Shown piece after piece: positions 18,225-28,722 of a stretch of DNA of 48,214 bases. A program made the translations under genes and the position numbers. The notes beneath the pieces were generated by a model. The model was not told the DNA's origin. It did not search any database and saw only the letters and a program-made list of their open reading frames with translations. Origin of the DNA: Xenorhabdus griffiniae (lineage in GTDB: Bacteria > Pseudomonadota > Gammaproteobacteria > Enterobacterales > Enterobacteriaceae); the NCBI RefSeq assembly GCF_015163655.1, contig NZ_JADEUF010000015.1, positions 1 through 48,214 on the forward strand, written 5' to 3'. Each line of letters starts with the position of its first letter. The stretch's first letter is position 1.

Positions 18225-18260
18225 AAAAAGGCACGCATCCGGTTGGAATAGCGTGCCTTA
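18225..18260 (-). terminator. Intrinsic terminator after aspA
   Basis: On the minus strand AAGGCACGC pairs with GCGTGCCTT and is followed by TTTAATTTTC, about 35 bases past the aspA stop. It separates aspA from dcuA. Confidence 0.75.
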
Positions 18261-18295
18261 ATAATTAAGACGAACTCGTTATTATAATCATTTAA

Positions 18296-19720
18296 TTAGT
18301 CATCAAAACGTTTTGCTTTATAAGTTGGATGTTTTAGGTTCTCAACGGAGAAAATATCATCTAATTCAGCTTCGGTCAGTAAACCGCGCTCAAGCACAAC
18401 TTCACGGACACTTTTGCCTGTTTCAGCACAGATCTTACCCACGATATCGCCATTGTGGTGACCAATAAAGGGGTTCAGATAAGTCACGATCCCGATGGAG
18501 TTGAATACGAAGTTTTCGCAAACATCTCTATTGGCAGTAATGCCGTTGACGCATTTTTCCACCAAATTACGGCAGGCGTTGTTCAGGATAGACATAGATT
18601 CAAACATAGCCTGACCAATTGCCGGTTCCATGACGTTAAGCTGTAATTGGCCTGCTTCTGCTGCCATAGTGACACAGGTATCATTACCGATGACTTTGAA
18701 GCAAACTTGGTTAACAACTTCTGGCACCACAGGGTTAACTTTCGCTGGCATGATAGAAGAACCCGCCTGCAATTCTGGCAGGTTAATTTCATTCAGGCCA
18801 GCACGAGGGCCGGAAGAGAGCAGACGCAAGTCGTTGCAAATCTTGGACATCTTAACAGCCAGACGCTTCAACGCACTGTGAACCATGACGTAAGCGCCAC
18901 AGTCAGAGGTGGCTTCTATCAAATCTTCTGCTGGTTGGCAAGGCAATCCTGTGACTTCGGCCAATTTTTCAACGACCAGCTTTTGGTAACCTGGTGCAGT
19001 ATTCAAGCCAGTACCGATAGCAGTCGCGCCAAGGTTTACTTCTAGCAGCAGCTCTGCCGTGCGAGTGATGTTTTTGATCTCTTCTTTCAACAGCACAGAA
19101 AAAGCACGGAATTCTTGGCCCAGAGTCATGGGAACCGCGTCTTGCAACTGGGTACGGCCCATTTTCAGGATGTCATCGAATTCAACGCCTTTTTTGTCAA
19201 AACCCTCTTTCAGCAATTCAATGGAATCAATTAAGTGCATCAGTGCGTTATAAACAGCAATTCGGAAGCCGGTAGGGTAAGCATCATTGGTTGATTGGCT
19301 TTTGTTTAGGTGATCATTTGGGTTCAGGTACTCATATTCACCTTTTTGATGTCCCATCAACTCCAGGCCAATATTTGCCAGCACCTCATTCGTGTTCATG
19401 TTCAGTGAAGTACCGGCGCCGCCCTGAAAAACATCAACAGGGAATTGATCCATACATTTGCCTTTAATGAGAACTTCATCACATGCTTTGACGATAATAT
19501 CTGCCACTTTTCCAGAAATAGTATGGAGTTCTTTATTTGCCAGTGCCGCAGCTTTCTTCACCATCACCATGCCTCGGATGAACTCAGGCACATTGTTGAT
19601 GGTACGGTCACTGATATAAAAGTTTTCAATCGCACGTAGAGTGTGAATACCGTAGTAGGCTTCAGCAGGAACTTCTCGTTTACCTAACAGGTCTTCTTCG
19701 ATACGAATGTTGTTTGACAT
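18296..19720 (-). CDS. aspA: Aspartate ammonia-lyase (aspartase)
   Basis: AspA converts L-aspartate to fumarate and ammonia. The 474-residue protein contains the fumarase/aspartase signature [16 protein letters not shown], the [11 protein letters not shown] and [12 protein letters not shown] segments, and the N-terminus [20 protein letters not shown] chose the ATG at 19720 because AAGAAGG precedes it and it matches the family N-terminus; the frame stays open upstream to 19798 without similarity. The 380 bases upstream hold a good CRP site. Pairing with dcuA links it to anaerobic fumarate respiration. Confidence 0.97.
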   Translation of the reverse strand: MSNNIRIEEDLLGKREVPAEAYYGIHTLRAIENFYISDRTINNVPEFIRGMVMVKKAAALANKELHTISGKVADIIVKACDEVLIKGKCMDQFPVDVFQGGAGTSLNMNTNEVLANIGLELMGHQKGEYEYLNPNDHLNKSQSTNDAYPTGFRIAVYNALMHLIDSIELLKEGFDKKGVEFDDILKMGRTQLQDAVPMTLGQEFRAFSVLLKEEIKNITRTAELLLEVNLGATAIGTGLNTAPGYQKLVVEKLAEVTGLPCQPAEDLIEATSDCGAYVMVHSALKRLAVKMSKICNDLRLLSSGPRAGLNEINLPELQAGSSIMPAKVNPVVPEVVNQVCFKVIGNDTCVTMAAEAGQLQLNVMEPAIGQAMFESMSILNNACRNLVEKCVNGITANRDVCENFVFNSIGIVTYLNPFIGHHNGDIVGKICAETGKSVREVVLERGLLTEAELDDIFSVENLKHPTYKAKRFDD

Positions 19721-19916
19721 GAGAACCTTCTTAAAATTGGATACGTTTTTTGACTGTTCTATTACGTGTTTGTTGAAAAATAATGTTGCCAATAACAATT
19801 TCCCTGATATTAGACACTTATCATGAAATTGCTGGCGCGATCATATGTGGATTTGTAAGAAATGCCTTGAACCTGGATCACTTTATAGTGCTATTTTATT
19901 GATGAAATAACATATG

Positions 19917-19932
19917 TGTGACTAAGGTCACG
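19917..19932. promoter_or_regulatory. Predicted CRP site upstream of aspA
   Basis: TGTGACTAAGGTCACG matches the CRP consensus TGTGA-N6-TCACA in nine of ten positions. It lies about 200 bases upstream of the aspA start and 170 bases upstream of fxsA, so it could serve either. aspA of E. coli is known to be CRP-dependent. A half FNR-like TTGAT occurs nearby (about 19898). Confidence 0.6.
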
Positions 19933-20099
19933 ATTACGGGAGGAAAAAGTTGAGAGTTTGACGTGTTGAAAACGGCCACGATTATCCCCACATAGGTTAT
20001 CTAACACCATATTATGTGATCTAACCCGATATTAGGTGTCACACAGAGTGTGAATGATCGAATAGTGTGAACCCCCAATAATAATGAAAGGAGAACCAC

Positions 20100-20618
20100 G
20101 TGCGTTGGCTCCCGCTTATCCTTATATGCCTTCTGGTTTACATCGAGTCTGTCCTGTTTGTTCGGATTGCCTCTGAAGTTGGAGTCTTGCTGACTCTGTT
20201 ATTGGTTATCCTGACGTCTTGTCTTGGTGTATCCCTTGTGCGTAATCAAGGTATTAAGAATTTCCTCTCTATGCAGCAAAAACTCGCAGCCGGTGAGAGT
20301 CCTGCGGAAGAAGCTGTTAAGAGTGTTTCTCTGGTCATCGCTGGATTCTTGCTGATATTGCCCGGTTTCTTCACCGACTTTCTCGGATTACTGTTGTTAT
20401 TGTCTCCCGTACAGAAACTTCTGACAGCGAAGTTATTGCCTCATATTAAGGTTTATCGCCCGAATACTTTTTATGGTTCCGGTAATCATCATGGCGGTTA
20501 TGGGCAGAACGGGCAGACTTTTGAGGGAGAATATGAGCGCAGGCAAGATGACGCTTCCCGTATATCGGATGACCAAAAAAATTGTGGTGAATCTGACAGT
20601 GAGCGCAATAAGAAATGA
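20100..20618 (+). CDS. fxsA: Membrane protein FxsA
   Basis: A small inner-membrane protein of 172 residues. Overproduction of FxsA in E. coli relieves exclusion of phage T7 by the F plasmid. The first 110 residues carry hydrophobic segments (LILICLLVYIESVLFVRIA, TLLLVILTSCLGVSLVRNQ, and IAGFLLILPGFFTDFLGLLL); the tail is hydrophilic and Gly/Asn-rich. The start is a GTG at 20100 with AAGGAG upstream. Its place between aspA and groS is the same as in E. coli. Confidence 0.95.
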   Translation: MRWLPLILICLLVYIESVLFVRIASEVGVLLTLLLVILTSCLGVSLVRNQGIKNFLSMQQKLAAGESPAEEAVKSVSLVIAGFLLILPGFFTDFLGLLLLLSPVQKLLTAKLLPHIKVYRPNTFYGSGNHHGGYGQNGQTFEGEYERRQDDASRISDDQKNCGESDSERNKK

Positions 20619-20680
20619 TTGCCGTTACATTGGCTGGGATTTCAGACAGTAAGAAAAAAGTAAAATTTTTTTGTTACCTA

Positions 20681-20711
20681 CCCTTGAAGTCATGATCTCA
20701 AGCCCCAATTT
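20681..20711 (+). promoter_or_regulatory. Sigma-32-type heat-shock promoter of groSL
   Basis: CCCTTGAA at 20681-20688 and CCCCAATTT at 20703-20711, with 14 bases between CTTGAA and CCCC, fit the sigma-32 promoter pattern. It lies 80 bases upstream of groS, as expected for the heat-shock control of this operon. Confidence 0.85.
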
Positions 20712-20793
20712 GTAGCTTCATGATACTGGTTCTGTTGGGTTCTGGTATCAATCCTCTTACCTGATATGGACTTTATTTATAGGAGATCTATCA

Positions 20794-21087
20794 ATGAAAA
20801 TTCGTCCATTACATGACCGCGTTATCATTAAGCGTACAGAAGTTGAATCAAAATCCGCTGGCGGTATTGTTTTGACTGGCTCTGCTGCGGGCAAATCTAC
20901 CCGTGGGAAAGTTTTGGCAGTCGGCAATGGTCGCATTCTCGAAAATGGGGAAGTGAAGGCGCTGGACGTAAAAGTGGGTGATACCGTTATTTTTAATGAA
21001 GGTTACGGCGTTAAAACAGAAAAGATCGATAATGAAGAAGTATTGATCATGTCTGAAAGCGACATTCTGGCAATTGTTGAAGCGTAA
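20794..21087 (+). CDS. groS: Co-chaperonin GroES
   Basis: A 97-residue GroES that forms the heptameric lid of the GroEL chamber. It has the family start [14 protein letters not shown], the mobile loop [17 protein letters not shown] that contacts GroEL, and the end [23 protein letters not shown] precedes the ATG. groL follows after 58 bases on one transcript from the heat-shock promoter. Confidence 0.99.
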   Translation: MKIRPLHDRVIIKRTEVESKSAGGIVLTGSAAGKSTRGKVLAVGNGRILENGEVKALDVKVGDTVIFNEGYGVKTEKIDNEEVLIMSESDILAIVEA

Positions 21088-21133
21088 TTGAGAATCTTAT
21101 TACGCTTAGATCTTCTTAATTGAACGAATTTAA

Positions 21134-22792
<1,659 letters not shown>

Positions 22793-22841
22793 TGCTGTTC
22801 ATCCTGATGATGGTATTGCCCATCCGTTAGGATAAGTCTTT

Positions 22842-22878
22842 AAAGGCGAGCAGGGAAAACTTGCTCGCCTTTTTATTG
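22842..22878 (+). terminator. Intrinsic terminator after groL
   Basis: AAAGGCGAGC and GCTCGCCTTT pair around a short loop and are followed by a T-rich stretch. This ends the groSL transcript 50 bases past groL. Confidence 0.85.
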
Positions 22879-22902
22879 TTCCTATCACTAATAAGGGAAG
22901 TT

Positions 22903-23244
22903 ATGCGAATTAAAATTTTGTTTGGTGCGTCAGTATTACTGTTGGCCGGTTGTACAACAACTCATCAATTAACCTCTGCTGGCGCTAATGTGCATTTTGC
23001 GGATACTCAACCAGGTAGTGAATGCCAGCGGTTAGGTGAAGTGACTGGCACTCAAAGCAACTGGCTCAATGGCGTTAGCAATGAGAGCAGTTCTATGCGT
23101 AGTGCAGCCAATGACTTACGTAATAAGGCGGCTGACATGGGTGGCAATGTTATTTATGGCATCAATAGTCCATCAGAGGGATTGTTGGCAAGTTTTGTCC
23201 CCCTGGATAGTAAAATGATTGGTCAGGTCTACAAGTGTCCCTAG
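22903..23244 (+). CDS. yjeI: DUF4156 lipoprotein YjeI
   Basis: A 113-residue predicted outer-membrane lipoprotein. The signal peptide (MRIKILFGASVLLL) ends in the lipobox LLAGC, so Cys 18 or close to it is lipidated. The mature part has a conserved Cys pair (SECQRLGEVTGTQ and VYKCP at the end) and NKAADMGGNVIYGI, as in DUF4156. The ATG at 22903 with AGGGAAGTT upstream is preferred over an upstream start, which would lie inside the groL terminator. It follows groL as in E. coli. Function unknown. Confidence 0.9.
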   Translation: MRIKILFGASVLLLAGCTTTHQLTSAGANVHFADTQPGSECQRLGEVTGTQSNWLNGVSNESSSMRSAANDLRNKAADMGGNVIYGINSPSEGLLASFVPLDSKMIGQVYKCP

Positions 23245-23410
23245 GCATTAATCAATGGGGTTAGTGAAGAAATGGTTTGGGCAATGCCCAGAAAGAATGT
23301 TTCGCAACAGCAAGATTTGCGTATACATTTAGTTTCTGTGCACTGCCTGTTTAGAAGAGCGTTAATGGTAATAACGTGGCCTATCCAGTGATCGATTGGT
23401 ATAGGAACGA

Positions 23411-24442
23411 TCACTCGTTTTGTGTTAGTCCTAAATCCAGCGGAGTTTTGCTTGGCTCTCCACCAATTTCCCTGGTCAGGCTTGGAACCAAATAACCGGA
23501 TACTTTAGTTAATAATTCTCGCATGATAGCTTTTGCTTCTTCATCGTCCACGAGAAAATGTGCAGCACCTTGAACTTTATCCAGAACGTGGATGTAGTAA
23601 GGTAATATGCCCGCATCAAAGAGTGCATTACTTAAGTCAGCCAAAGTATCTGCATTATTATTGACATCACGTAACATCACACTTTGATTCAGCAGTGTCA
23701 CTCCAGCTTGTTTTAGTCGCATCATACTTGTGCGGAACGTATTATCAATTTCATTTGCATGGTTGATATGGGTTACCATGATGACCTGCAAACGAGTTTG
23801 TGCTAGACGATTACACAATGAAAGCGTGATACGATCGGGGATCACAACCGGTAAACGTGTATGGATACGTAACCGCTTAATGTGTGGGATAGATTCAAGA
23901 CGGTTGATCAACCAGTCCAGTTCATGATCCTTAGCCATTAATGGATCACCCCCAGAGAAGATAATTTCGTCAAGCTCAGGGTGTTGTTCAATATAATCCA
24001 AAGCAAGCAGCCAATTGTTTTTATTGCCTTTATTATCCTCATAAGGGAAATGGCGGCGAAAACAATAGCGACAATTAACCGCGCAGCCGCCTTTGACCAA
24101 TAGCAAGGCTCGATTGTGATATTTATGCAATAGACCTGGCACAACACTGCGTTGTTCATCCAATGGATCAGGGGTGAAACCAGGGGATATAGCAAACTCT
24201 TCCCGTGAGGTCAGGACTTGTAATAGAAGAGGATCACGAGGATCGCCCTTTTTCATTCGTGTGACAAATGCTCTTGGCACACGCAGAGGAAATAAGCGCT
24301 TTGCTTCATTACCTTCTTGCAGCTTCGTATGTGTGTTTAAGGATAATAGTTGCAACAACTCATTGGGATCAGTAATAACATCCGCGAGTTGTTGTAGCCA
24401 GACTTCTCTGACGGGGTGAATATGGGTTATAATGTGTGCCAT
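23411..24442 (-). CDS. epmB: EF-P (R)-beta-lysylation protein EpmB
   Basis: A radical SAM, PLP-dependent lysine 2,3-aminomutase of 343 residues. It converts (S)-alpha-lysine to (R)-beta-lysine, which EpmA attaches to EF-P. The cluster-binding motif is CAVNCRYCFRR (CxxxCxxC), followed by EIIFSGGDPLMAKD; the PLP lysine lies in the C-terminal HVLDKVQGAAHF region. It is divergent from efp with 40 bases between the start codons, the same layout as yjeK/efp in E. coli, so enzyme and substrate genes share a promoter region. Confidence 0.96.
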   Translation of the reverse strand: MAHIITHIHPVREVWLQQLADVITDPNELLQLLSLNTHTKLQEGNEAKRLFPLRVPRAFVTRMKKGDPRDPLLLQVLTSREEFAISPGFTPDPLDEQRSVVPGLLHKYHNRALLLVKGGCAVNCRYCFRRHFPYEDNKGNKNNWLLALDYIEQHPELDEIIFSGGDPLMAKDHELDWLINRLESIPHIKRLRIHTRLPVVIPDRITLSLCNRLAQTRLQVIMVTHINHANEIDNTFRTSMMRLKQAGVTLLNQSVMLRDVNNNADTLADLSNALFDAGILPYYIHVLDKVQGAAHFLVDDEEAKAIMRELLTKVSGYLVPSLTREIGGEPSKTPLDLGLTQNE

Positions 24443-24482
24443 TTTTTGGCTAAGCCATTTTGTTAAAAATTAGAGGATCTCC

Positions 24483-25049
24483 ATGGCTACTTATAGTACC
24501 AATGAATTCCGTTCAGGTCTTAAAATCATGTTAGATGGCGAGCCGTGCGCTATTCTTGACAGTGAATTTGTTAAACCAGGTAAAGGGCAGGCATTTGCCC
24601 GTGTTCGTATTCGTAAGCTGATTTCTGGTAAACTGCTGGAAAAAACTTTTAAATCAACAGATTCTGCTGAAAGTGCAGATGTCATGGATGTCAACCTGAC
24701 TTATTTGTACAACGACGGTGAATTCTGGCATTTCATGAATAACGAGACTTTCGAGCAGTTGGCTGCGGATGAGAAAGCCGTTGGTGATAATGCAAAATGG
24801 CTGATCGATCAGGCAGAATGTATTCTGACTCTGTGGGATGGCCGTCCTATCGCTGTAACTCCACCAAACTTTGTTGAACTGGAAATCGTTGATACTGATC
24901 CAGGCCTGAAAGGTGATACTGCTGGTACTGGCGGTAAACCTGCAACCTTGAGCACCGGCGCTGTCGTTAAAGTTCCTCTGTTTGTCCAAATCGGCGAAGT
25001 GATCAAAGTTGACACTCGTTCTGGCGAATACGTTTCTCGCGTGAAATAA
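24483..25049 (+). CDS. efp: Elongation factor P
   Basis: A 188-residue translation factor that helps ribosomes stalled at polyproline. Residues 29-36 (FVKPGKGQ) hold Lys34, the site of beta-lysylation by EpmA/EpmB. The remaining two OB-like domains are conserved ([40 protein letters not shown]). AGAGGATCTCC precedes the ATG. A strong terminator follows at 25066. Confidence 0.98.
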   Translation: MATYSTNEFRSGLKIMLDGEPCAILDSEFVKPGKGQAFARVRIRKLISGKLLEKTFKSTDSAESADVMDVNLTYLYNDGEFWHFMNNETFEQLAADEKAVGDNAKWLIDQAECILTLWDGRPIAVTPPNFVELEIVDTDPGLKGDTAGTGGKPATLSTGAVVKVPLFVQIGEVIKVDTRSGEYVSRVK

Positions 25050-25065
25050 CCGCGTTTGCTATTCT

Positions 25066-25108
25066 AAAAAAACCGCAGCCTCTTCGTCCAGAGGTTGCGG
25101 TTTTTTTG
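25066..25108 (+). terminator. Intrinsic terminator after efp
   Basis: AAAAAACCGCAGCCTCT pairs with AGAGGTTGCGGTTTTTT around TCGTCC. The A-rich and T-rich sides make it bidirectional. Confidence 0.9.
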
Positions 25109-25180
25109 TCATCACTTCTTGGTTAGCCTCATTGCAGCTATTAAATCGGGTAGCTATAATCCAATTTCATTTCTTATCGT

Positions 25181-25226
25181 TATCCTGGACGACCTGGATA
25201 AACGTCATCTCATCGGGGACGGCCCC
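25181..25226 (+). promoter_or_regulatory. Guanidine-II (mini-ykkC) riboswitch upstream of sugE
   Basis: There are two hairpins with ACGR loops: TATCCTGG-ACGA-CCTGGATA at 25181-25200 and GGGG-ACGG-CCCC at 25215-25226, 28 bases before the sugE start. Paired ACGR hairpins are the defining feature of the guanidine-II class, which binds guanidinium and frees the ribosome-binding site (AAAGGGAAAG). The gene behind it fits this class. Confidence 0.85.
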
Positions 25227-25253
25227 ACTTGTCATTGATATAAAGGGAAAGAC

Positions 25254-25568
25254 ATGTCTTGGTTGATCCTTCTTATTGCTGGTTTGTTGGAAGTCGTGTG
25301 GGCGGTTGGCCTAAAATATACCCACGGTTTTTCACGCTGGGTGCCGAGTTTAATTACGATCAGCGCAATGGTGGTCAGTATGGGGTTACTGGCTTATGCC
25401 ATGAAAAACCTACCGGCAGGAACGGCCTATGCAGTGTGGACAGGTATTGGTGCGGTAGGGACGGCGGTTTTCGGCATCATGGTGTTGGGGGAATCTGCAA
25501 ATTTCGCTCGGATATTGAGCCTTGGCCTGATTGTGATTGGCATTATTGGCTTAAAGTTAGCGAGCTGA
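25254..25568 (+). CDS. sugE: Guanidinium exporter SugE (Gdx), SMR family
   Basis: A four-helix small multidrug resistance protein of 104 residues that works as an antiparallel dimer and exchanges guanidinium for protons. Glu13 in [16 protein letters not shown] is the central coupling residue, and the [15 protein letters not shown] segment is typical of the SugE/Gdx branch. The guanidine-II riboswitch directly upstream supports guanidinium as the substrate. Position after efp agrees with E. coli, apart from ecnAB being absent. Confidence 0.96.
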   Translation: MSWLILLIAGLLEVVWAVGLKYTHGFSRWVPSLITISAMVVSMGLLAYAMKNLPAGTAYAVWTGIGAVGTAVFGIMVLGESANFARILSLGLIVIGIIGLKLAS

Positions 25569-25580
25569 TTACTTATAAAT

Positions 25581-25605
25581 AAACCCAGCGTAGTGCTGGG
25601 TTTAT
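25581..25605. terminator. Terminator between sugE and the Ner-like gene
   Basis: AAACCCAGCG and CGCTGGGTTT-like arms (AAACCCAGC/GCTGGGTTT) pair around GTAGT, followed by ATTATTTTTTTT. It is placed to end sugE and the convergent gene at 25608. Confidence 0.75.
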
Positions 25606-25607
25606 GA

Positions 25608-25820
25608 TTATTTTTTTTCATAACGCGAAGGCCATATTTCTTCCGGCGTGCGTCCCAGCGCTGCTGCAATGAGACGTTCGCCTTTTGGCCAGTGTCGTTG
25701 CAATGCATTGGCAAGAGTGGATGACGCCAAGCCTGCTGTTCGCGATACTTCTGACAGTGTTGTTCCGCGTTTTTTCAATTCAGCGATGATGTCAGCAGAA
25801 TGCCAGTCTTTTTTTTCCAT
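25608..25820 (-). CDS. Ner/Nlp-like DNA-binding protein
   Basis: A 70-residue protein that is entirely one Ner-like helix-turn-helix domain (family of the Mu Ner repressor and Nlp/SfsB). Key segments are DWHSADIIAELKKRGTTL, the HTH VSRTAGLASSTLANAL, and GERLIAAALGRTPEEIWPSR. A truncated relative lies at 13690-13826. The gene is divergent from the controller-protein gene at 25970, and C-box-like sites lie between them. Targets are unknown; such proteins can be prophage relics or host regulators. Confidence 0.88.
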   Translation of the reverse strand: MEKKDWHSADIIAELKKRGTTLSEVSRTAGLASSTLANALQRHWPKGERLIAAALGRTPEEIWPSRYEKK

Positions 25821-25879
25821 TCTTAAGTTCTCCAGTTATCAATTATCTTTTTAATTAAAAAGTAAATGAGTATTCAGTA

Positions 25880-25948
25880 GACTATAAGTCACACATCATA
25901 GCATAAATCTAGCTGAAACGTGACTTATAGTCCGTGGTCGGATAAGTA
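25880..25948. promoter_or_regulatory. C-box-like operators between Ner-like and controller genes
   Basis: GACTATAAGTCAC at 25880-25892 and GTGACTTATAGTC at 25920-25932 are a perfect 13-base inverted repeat. Each contains GACT-N3-AGTC. The second is followed by CGTGGTCGGATAAGT, giving the two-site C-box layout (ACTTATAGTC-CGTG-spaced second site) found before controller-protein genes of restriction-modification systems. The first copy lies closer to the divergent Ner-like gene. Confidence 0.7.
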
Positions 25949-25969
25949 ACATGAATCGATACTTATCGG

Positions 25970-26209
25970 ATGAAAAAATCGAACAACATCAGATCCCTTT
26001 TTGGTCAAAGAATTAGGTATCTCAGGAGAGAAGCTGGGATGTCACAAGAGGCTTTTGCCGATAAATGTGGACTGGATCGCACTTATGTCAGTGGTATTGA
26101 ACGTGGTGTCAGGAATCCTACCTTGGAAATAATTAATGTGATAGCAAATGGACTACAGATTGAACTCAGTGAATTGTTCGATTTTGGGACAATACATCCT
26201 CCCCATTAA
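25970..26209 (+). CDS. Orphan controller (C) protein, XRE family
   Basis: A 79-residue HTH protein: FGQRIRYLRREAGMSQEAFA, DKCGLDRTYVSGIERGVRNP and IANGLQIELSELFDF. The RTYVSGIERGVRNP recognition segment is the hallmark of controller proteins, which time the expression of restriction genes by binding C-boxes. A C-box-like operator lies about 20-50 bases upstream, and no clear ribosome-binding site precedes the ATG, as in leaderless C genes. No methylase or endonuclease gene is near: the next gene is a permease. It may be a relic of a lost restriction system or a recruited host regulator. Confidence 0.85.
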   Translation: MKKSNNIRSLFGQRIRYLRREAGMSQEAFADKCGLDRTYVSGIERGVRNPTLEIINVIANGLQIELSELFDFGTIHPPH

Positions 26210-26300
26210 AATCAACGAGTAAGATAAAATACAGCTCGTTAGAAATATAAATTTCAGCAACTTATCTCCTATATTTTCATCTTCTTTACTTTCAATTGCA

Positions 26301-26327
26301 AAGTTGCAGCCAATAAAGCTGCGACTT
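26301..26327. repeat. Hairpin before the TSUP gene
   Basis: AAGTTGCAGC and GCTGCGACTT pair around CAATAAA with one G-T pair. It lies in the 267-base AT-rich gap between the controller gene and the permease gene. It may end the controller transcript, but no T-run follows. Confidence 0.35.
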
Positions 26328-26476
26328 GAAAGAACCATGTTTACTTGTCGTTTGGCCCTAGCGCCAAACTGAGAGTGATATTCTATTTTTGAATATGATA
26401 TATATTTTTGTCATATTGTAAGCAAGGCTTGCTGAAATTTGGTAAGAAAATGTAGATATCAGCTGGGAACAAAACG

Positions 26477-27265
26477 ATGTTAGTGATCCCTGAACTTGTG
26501 ATTGGGGCGGTTGTTGGTTTGATTATCAGTATTACCGGTGTTGGTGGTGGAGTGATAGTCTTACCGATCCTGACCTATTTTTTTGGATTAGATGCATTAG
26601 CTTCTGTCGCGACAGCTAATTTTCTTTCAATGTTGATGAAAATATCATCTTCTTATATGCACTTTCGCATGGGAAATATTCCCTTACGCCAATCTTTGAT
26701 TATTCTGCTGATCATGATACCCGGCACAGTATTCGCCAGTTATGGCATCACAATGCTCAGTCATTTAAGCCATGATCGGGGACAATTTGAATGGGGAATT
26801 AATGTACTGGTTTTATTGGCTATCTTGTTTTCCCTTTATCTTTTTTACTGCCGAATACGTCAGCCACAGTTGCACATGAACCAAACGCAATCACAATTAC
26901 AATCTGGGTTGATTAAGCCTTTTCTGCTGCCTGGTACGGGGGCGGGGTTGGTGCTTGGGGCGACAGGAGTGGGAGGTGGTATAGTGGTATTGCCATTATT
27001 ATTACGCTATGGACAAATGAGTATTAAACAAGCGGTGGGTGTTTCCCTTTTTATCACGATGATATTATCCGGCTCATCGGCTTTTGCTTATGCCTATGGC
27101 GGACATACGGATTGGAAACTGGCTCTGGTACTGTTTGTTGGCTCTTTGCTGGCGATCCCTTTTGCCAATTATTTGATCAAGTATTTGTCTGACAAAGTGC
27201 TGCAATATGTCACATTACTCTTGATCTTATGTAGTGCTGTGTTAATGGGTATCCGGTTAGTTTGA
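26477..27265 (+). CDS. TSUP (TauE/SafE) family membrane permease
   Basis: A 262-residue protein with about eight hydrophobic segments. It has the internal repeat of the TauE/SafE family: ISITGVGGGVIVLPILTYFF near the N-terminus and VLGATGVGGGIVVLPLLLRY in the second half. Members export sulfite, sulfoacetate or other organosulfur anions; the substrate here cannot be told. The ATG at 26477 lacks a strong ribosome-binding site (GGGAACAAAACG upstream). It appears to be a single-gene unit. Confidence 0.88.
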   Translation: MLVIPELVIGAVVGLIISITGVGGGVIVLPILTYFFGLDALASVATANFLSMLMKISSSYMHFRMGNIPLRQSLIILLIMIPGTVFASYGITMLSHLSHDRGQFEWGINVLVLLAILFSLYLFYCRIRQPQLHMNQTQSQLQSGLIKPFLLPGTGAGLVLGATGVGGGIVVLPLLLRYGQMSIKQAVGVSLFITMILSGSSAFAYAYGGHTDWKLALVLFVGSLLAIPFANYLIKYLSDKVLQYVTLLLILCSAVLMGIRLV

Positions 27266-27330
27266 CAGAAATGCTTTTGACTATTGAGGCAGAAAGATAA
27301 CCTCAATAGCCAAAGAATAAATTAATAATA

Positions 27331-28281
27331 TCAGTAAGTTGTTTCACCAATATTTTTTAGAGCATCAATCACCAATTGCCAGAATTTGGCATGATCCAGT
27401 TTGACAGCGACCTGCGTATGGCAATCTTCAGGTGGTGGAAAACGGAAATCCGCAACGGTCATGCCAGTGGTTAAGCTTCCCATCAGTTCGATATTAACGG
27501 GAACTTTTTGGGTTGTCATAACATCAGGATCGATCACATAAGCTACAGCACAGGGATCATGCACAGGAGGATAGCCAAATCCTTGGTGCTCACGATACCT
27601 GTCACCATAAAACTTCAGTGCATCCAAAACGAACTGGGCGGAACGTGTCTTAATCTGGGTGATTGCTTCAATAATTTCAGGCGTTGCTTGTGCCTGGTGA
27701 GTGAGATCTAAACCGACCATCGTCAGCGGCCATTTTTCATTAAAAACAATGTGGGCAGCTTCTGGATCGATCACGATATTGAATTCTGCAACAGCACTTC
27801 TGTTTCCTTTATGATAGCCCCCTCCCATTAATACAACTTCTTTTACACGTTCAACAATTTGTGGTGCTTTGCGTGCGGCCATCGCGATATTCGTCAAACC
27901 CGCAGTTGGTACTAAAGTCACACTTTTGGGCGGATTTTCCATAATCACATCAATAATGAGATCGACGGCATGGCGTTCATCCAGTTTCATACTAGGTTCA
28001 GGAAGAATAGGACCATCCAGACCTGTTTCACCGTGAATGTCTGGGGCTGTATTGATCTCCCGAACCAGTGGTCGGTGGCAACCTGCTGCGAAAGGAACGT
28101 TATGAATATTAGCGATGCGTGCAACGCAAAGCGCATTGCGGGTGACTTTATTCAGGGTTTGATTACCAACAACTGTCGTTACCGCCAACAATTCAATATT
28201 GGGATCTCCGTGGGCAAGCAGGAGAGCAATGGCATCATCATGCCCCGGATCGCAGTCAAGGATAATTTTCTTGGGTAGCAT
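27331..28281 (-). CDS. Inosine-uridine type nucleoside hydrolase
   Basis: An enzyme of about 316 residues that hydrolyses the N-glycosidic bond of ribonucleosides, giving ribose and free base. The calcium-binding start LDCDPGHDDAIALLLAHGD, the FNIVIDPEAAH segment and the HDPCAVAY histidine motif are diagnostic of the family (RihA/RihB/RihC, IunH). AAAGGAATAAAT precedes the ATG at 28281, which I prefer over 28320. The pyrimidine or purine preference cannot be told from sequence alone. It is divergent from the amine-oxidation cluster. Confidence 0.93.
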   Translation of the reverse strand: MLPKKIILDCDPGHDDAIALLLAHGDPNIELLAVTTVVGNQTLNKVTRNALCVARIANIHNVPFAAGCHRPLVREINTAPDIHGETGLDGPILPEPSMKLDERHAVDLIIDVIMENPPKSVTLVPTAGLTNIAMAARKAPQIVERVKEVVLMGGGYHKGNRSAVAEFNIVIDPEAAHIVFNEKWPLTMVGLDLTHQAQATPEIIEAITQIKTRSAQFVLDALKFYGDRYREHQGFGYPPVHDPCAVAYVIDPDVMTTQKVPVNIELMGSLTTGMTVADFRFPPPEDCHTQVAVKLDHAKFWQLVIDALKNIGETTY

Positions 28282-28704
28282 ATTTATTCCTTTCCAGTGA
28301 TTATGAACTTCATTTCTCAAGTTGCTGTTTTGTCGGCTACAACTCGAAACCTATTAAGTACATATGTAAATATTTACGTTCAGGATAATTTACTAACAGA
28401 AAAAATTCCTTCCAACTCCATCACAAAATGAAAATGTAAAAATTACAATTTATTAATAAATATTTTAATAATTGTGATTTTGTTAACATGAAAACAACAA
28501 ATGATTTGAGCATTTCAAGTACATATGATTCATATATATACCAGACACAAAATGCATGGATGTCTGATTTTATTAGTTTATTAACTTATTAATGTTTTGT
28601 TCTTTATTGTTTTGTTAATACACATGAACAACTAATGTTCAAAAAATGTGATAAGCACCCCTGATAAAAGGAATAGCAAGGTTACGCCATCAGGGGATAA
28701 GCAG
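28282..28704. other. AT-rich divergent promoter region with an 11-bp direct repeat
   Basis: No gene is seen. AAGTACATATG occurs at 28356-28366 and again at 28517-28527 in the same orientation. The spacing and the placing between two divergent units suggest regulator binding sites. The rest is AT-rich, without a clear promoter that I would commit to. Confidence 0.4.
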
Positions 28705-28722
28705 ATGCTCATGGGGTATAAC

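Noticed and set aside
23375..23415. Inverted repeat AGTGATCG/CGATCACT after epmB as a terminator
   Set aside because: The 8-base stem has no T-run on either strand, so support is too weak.
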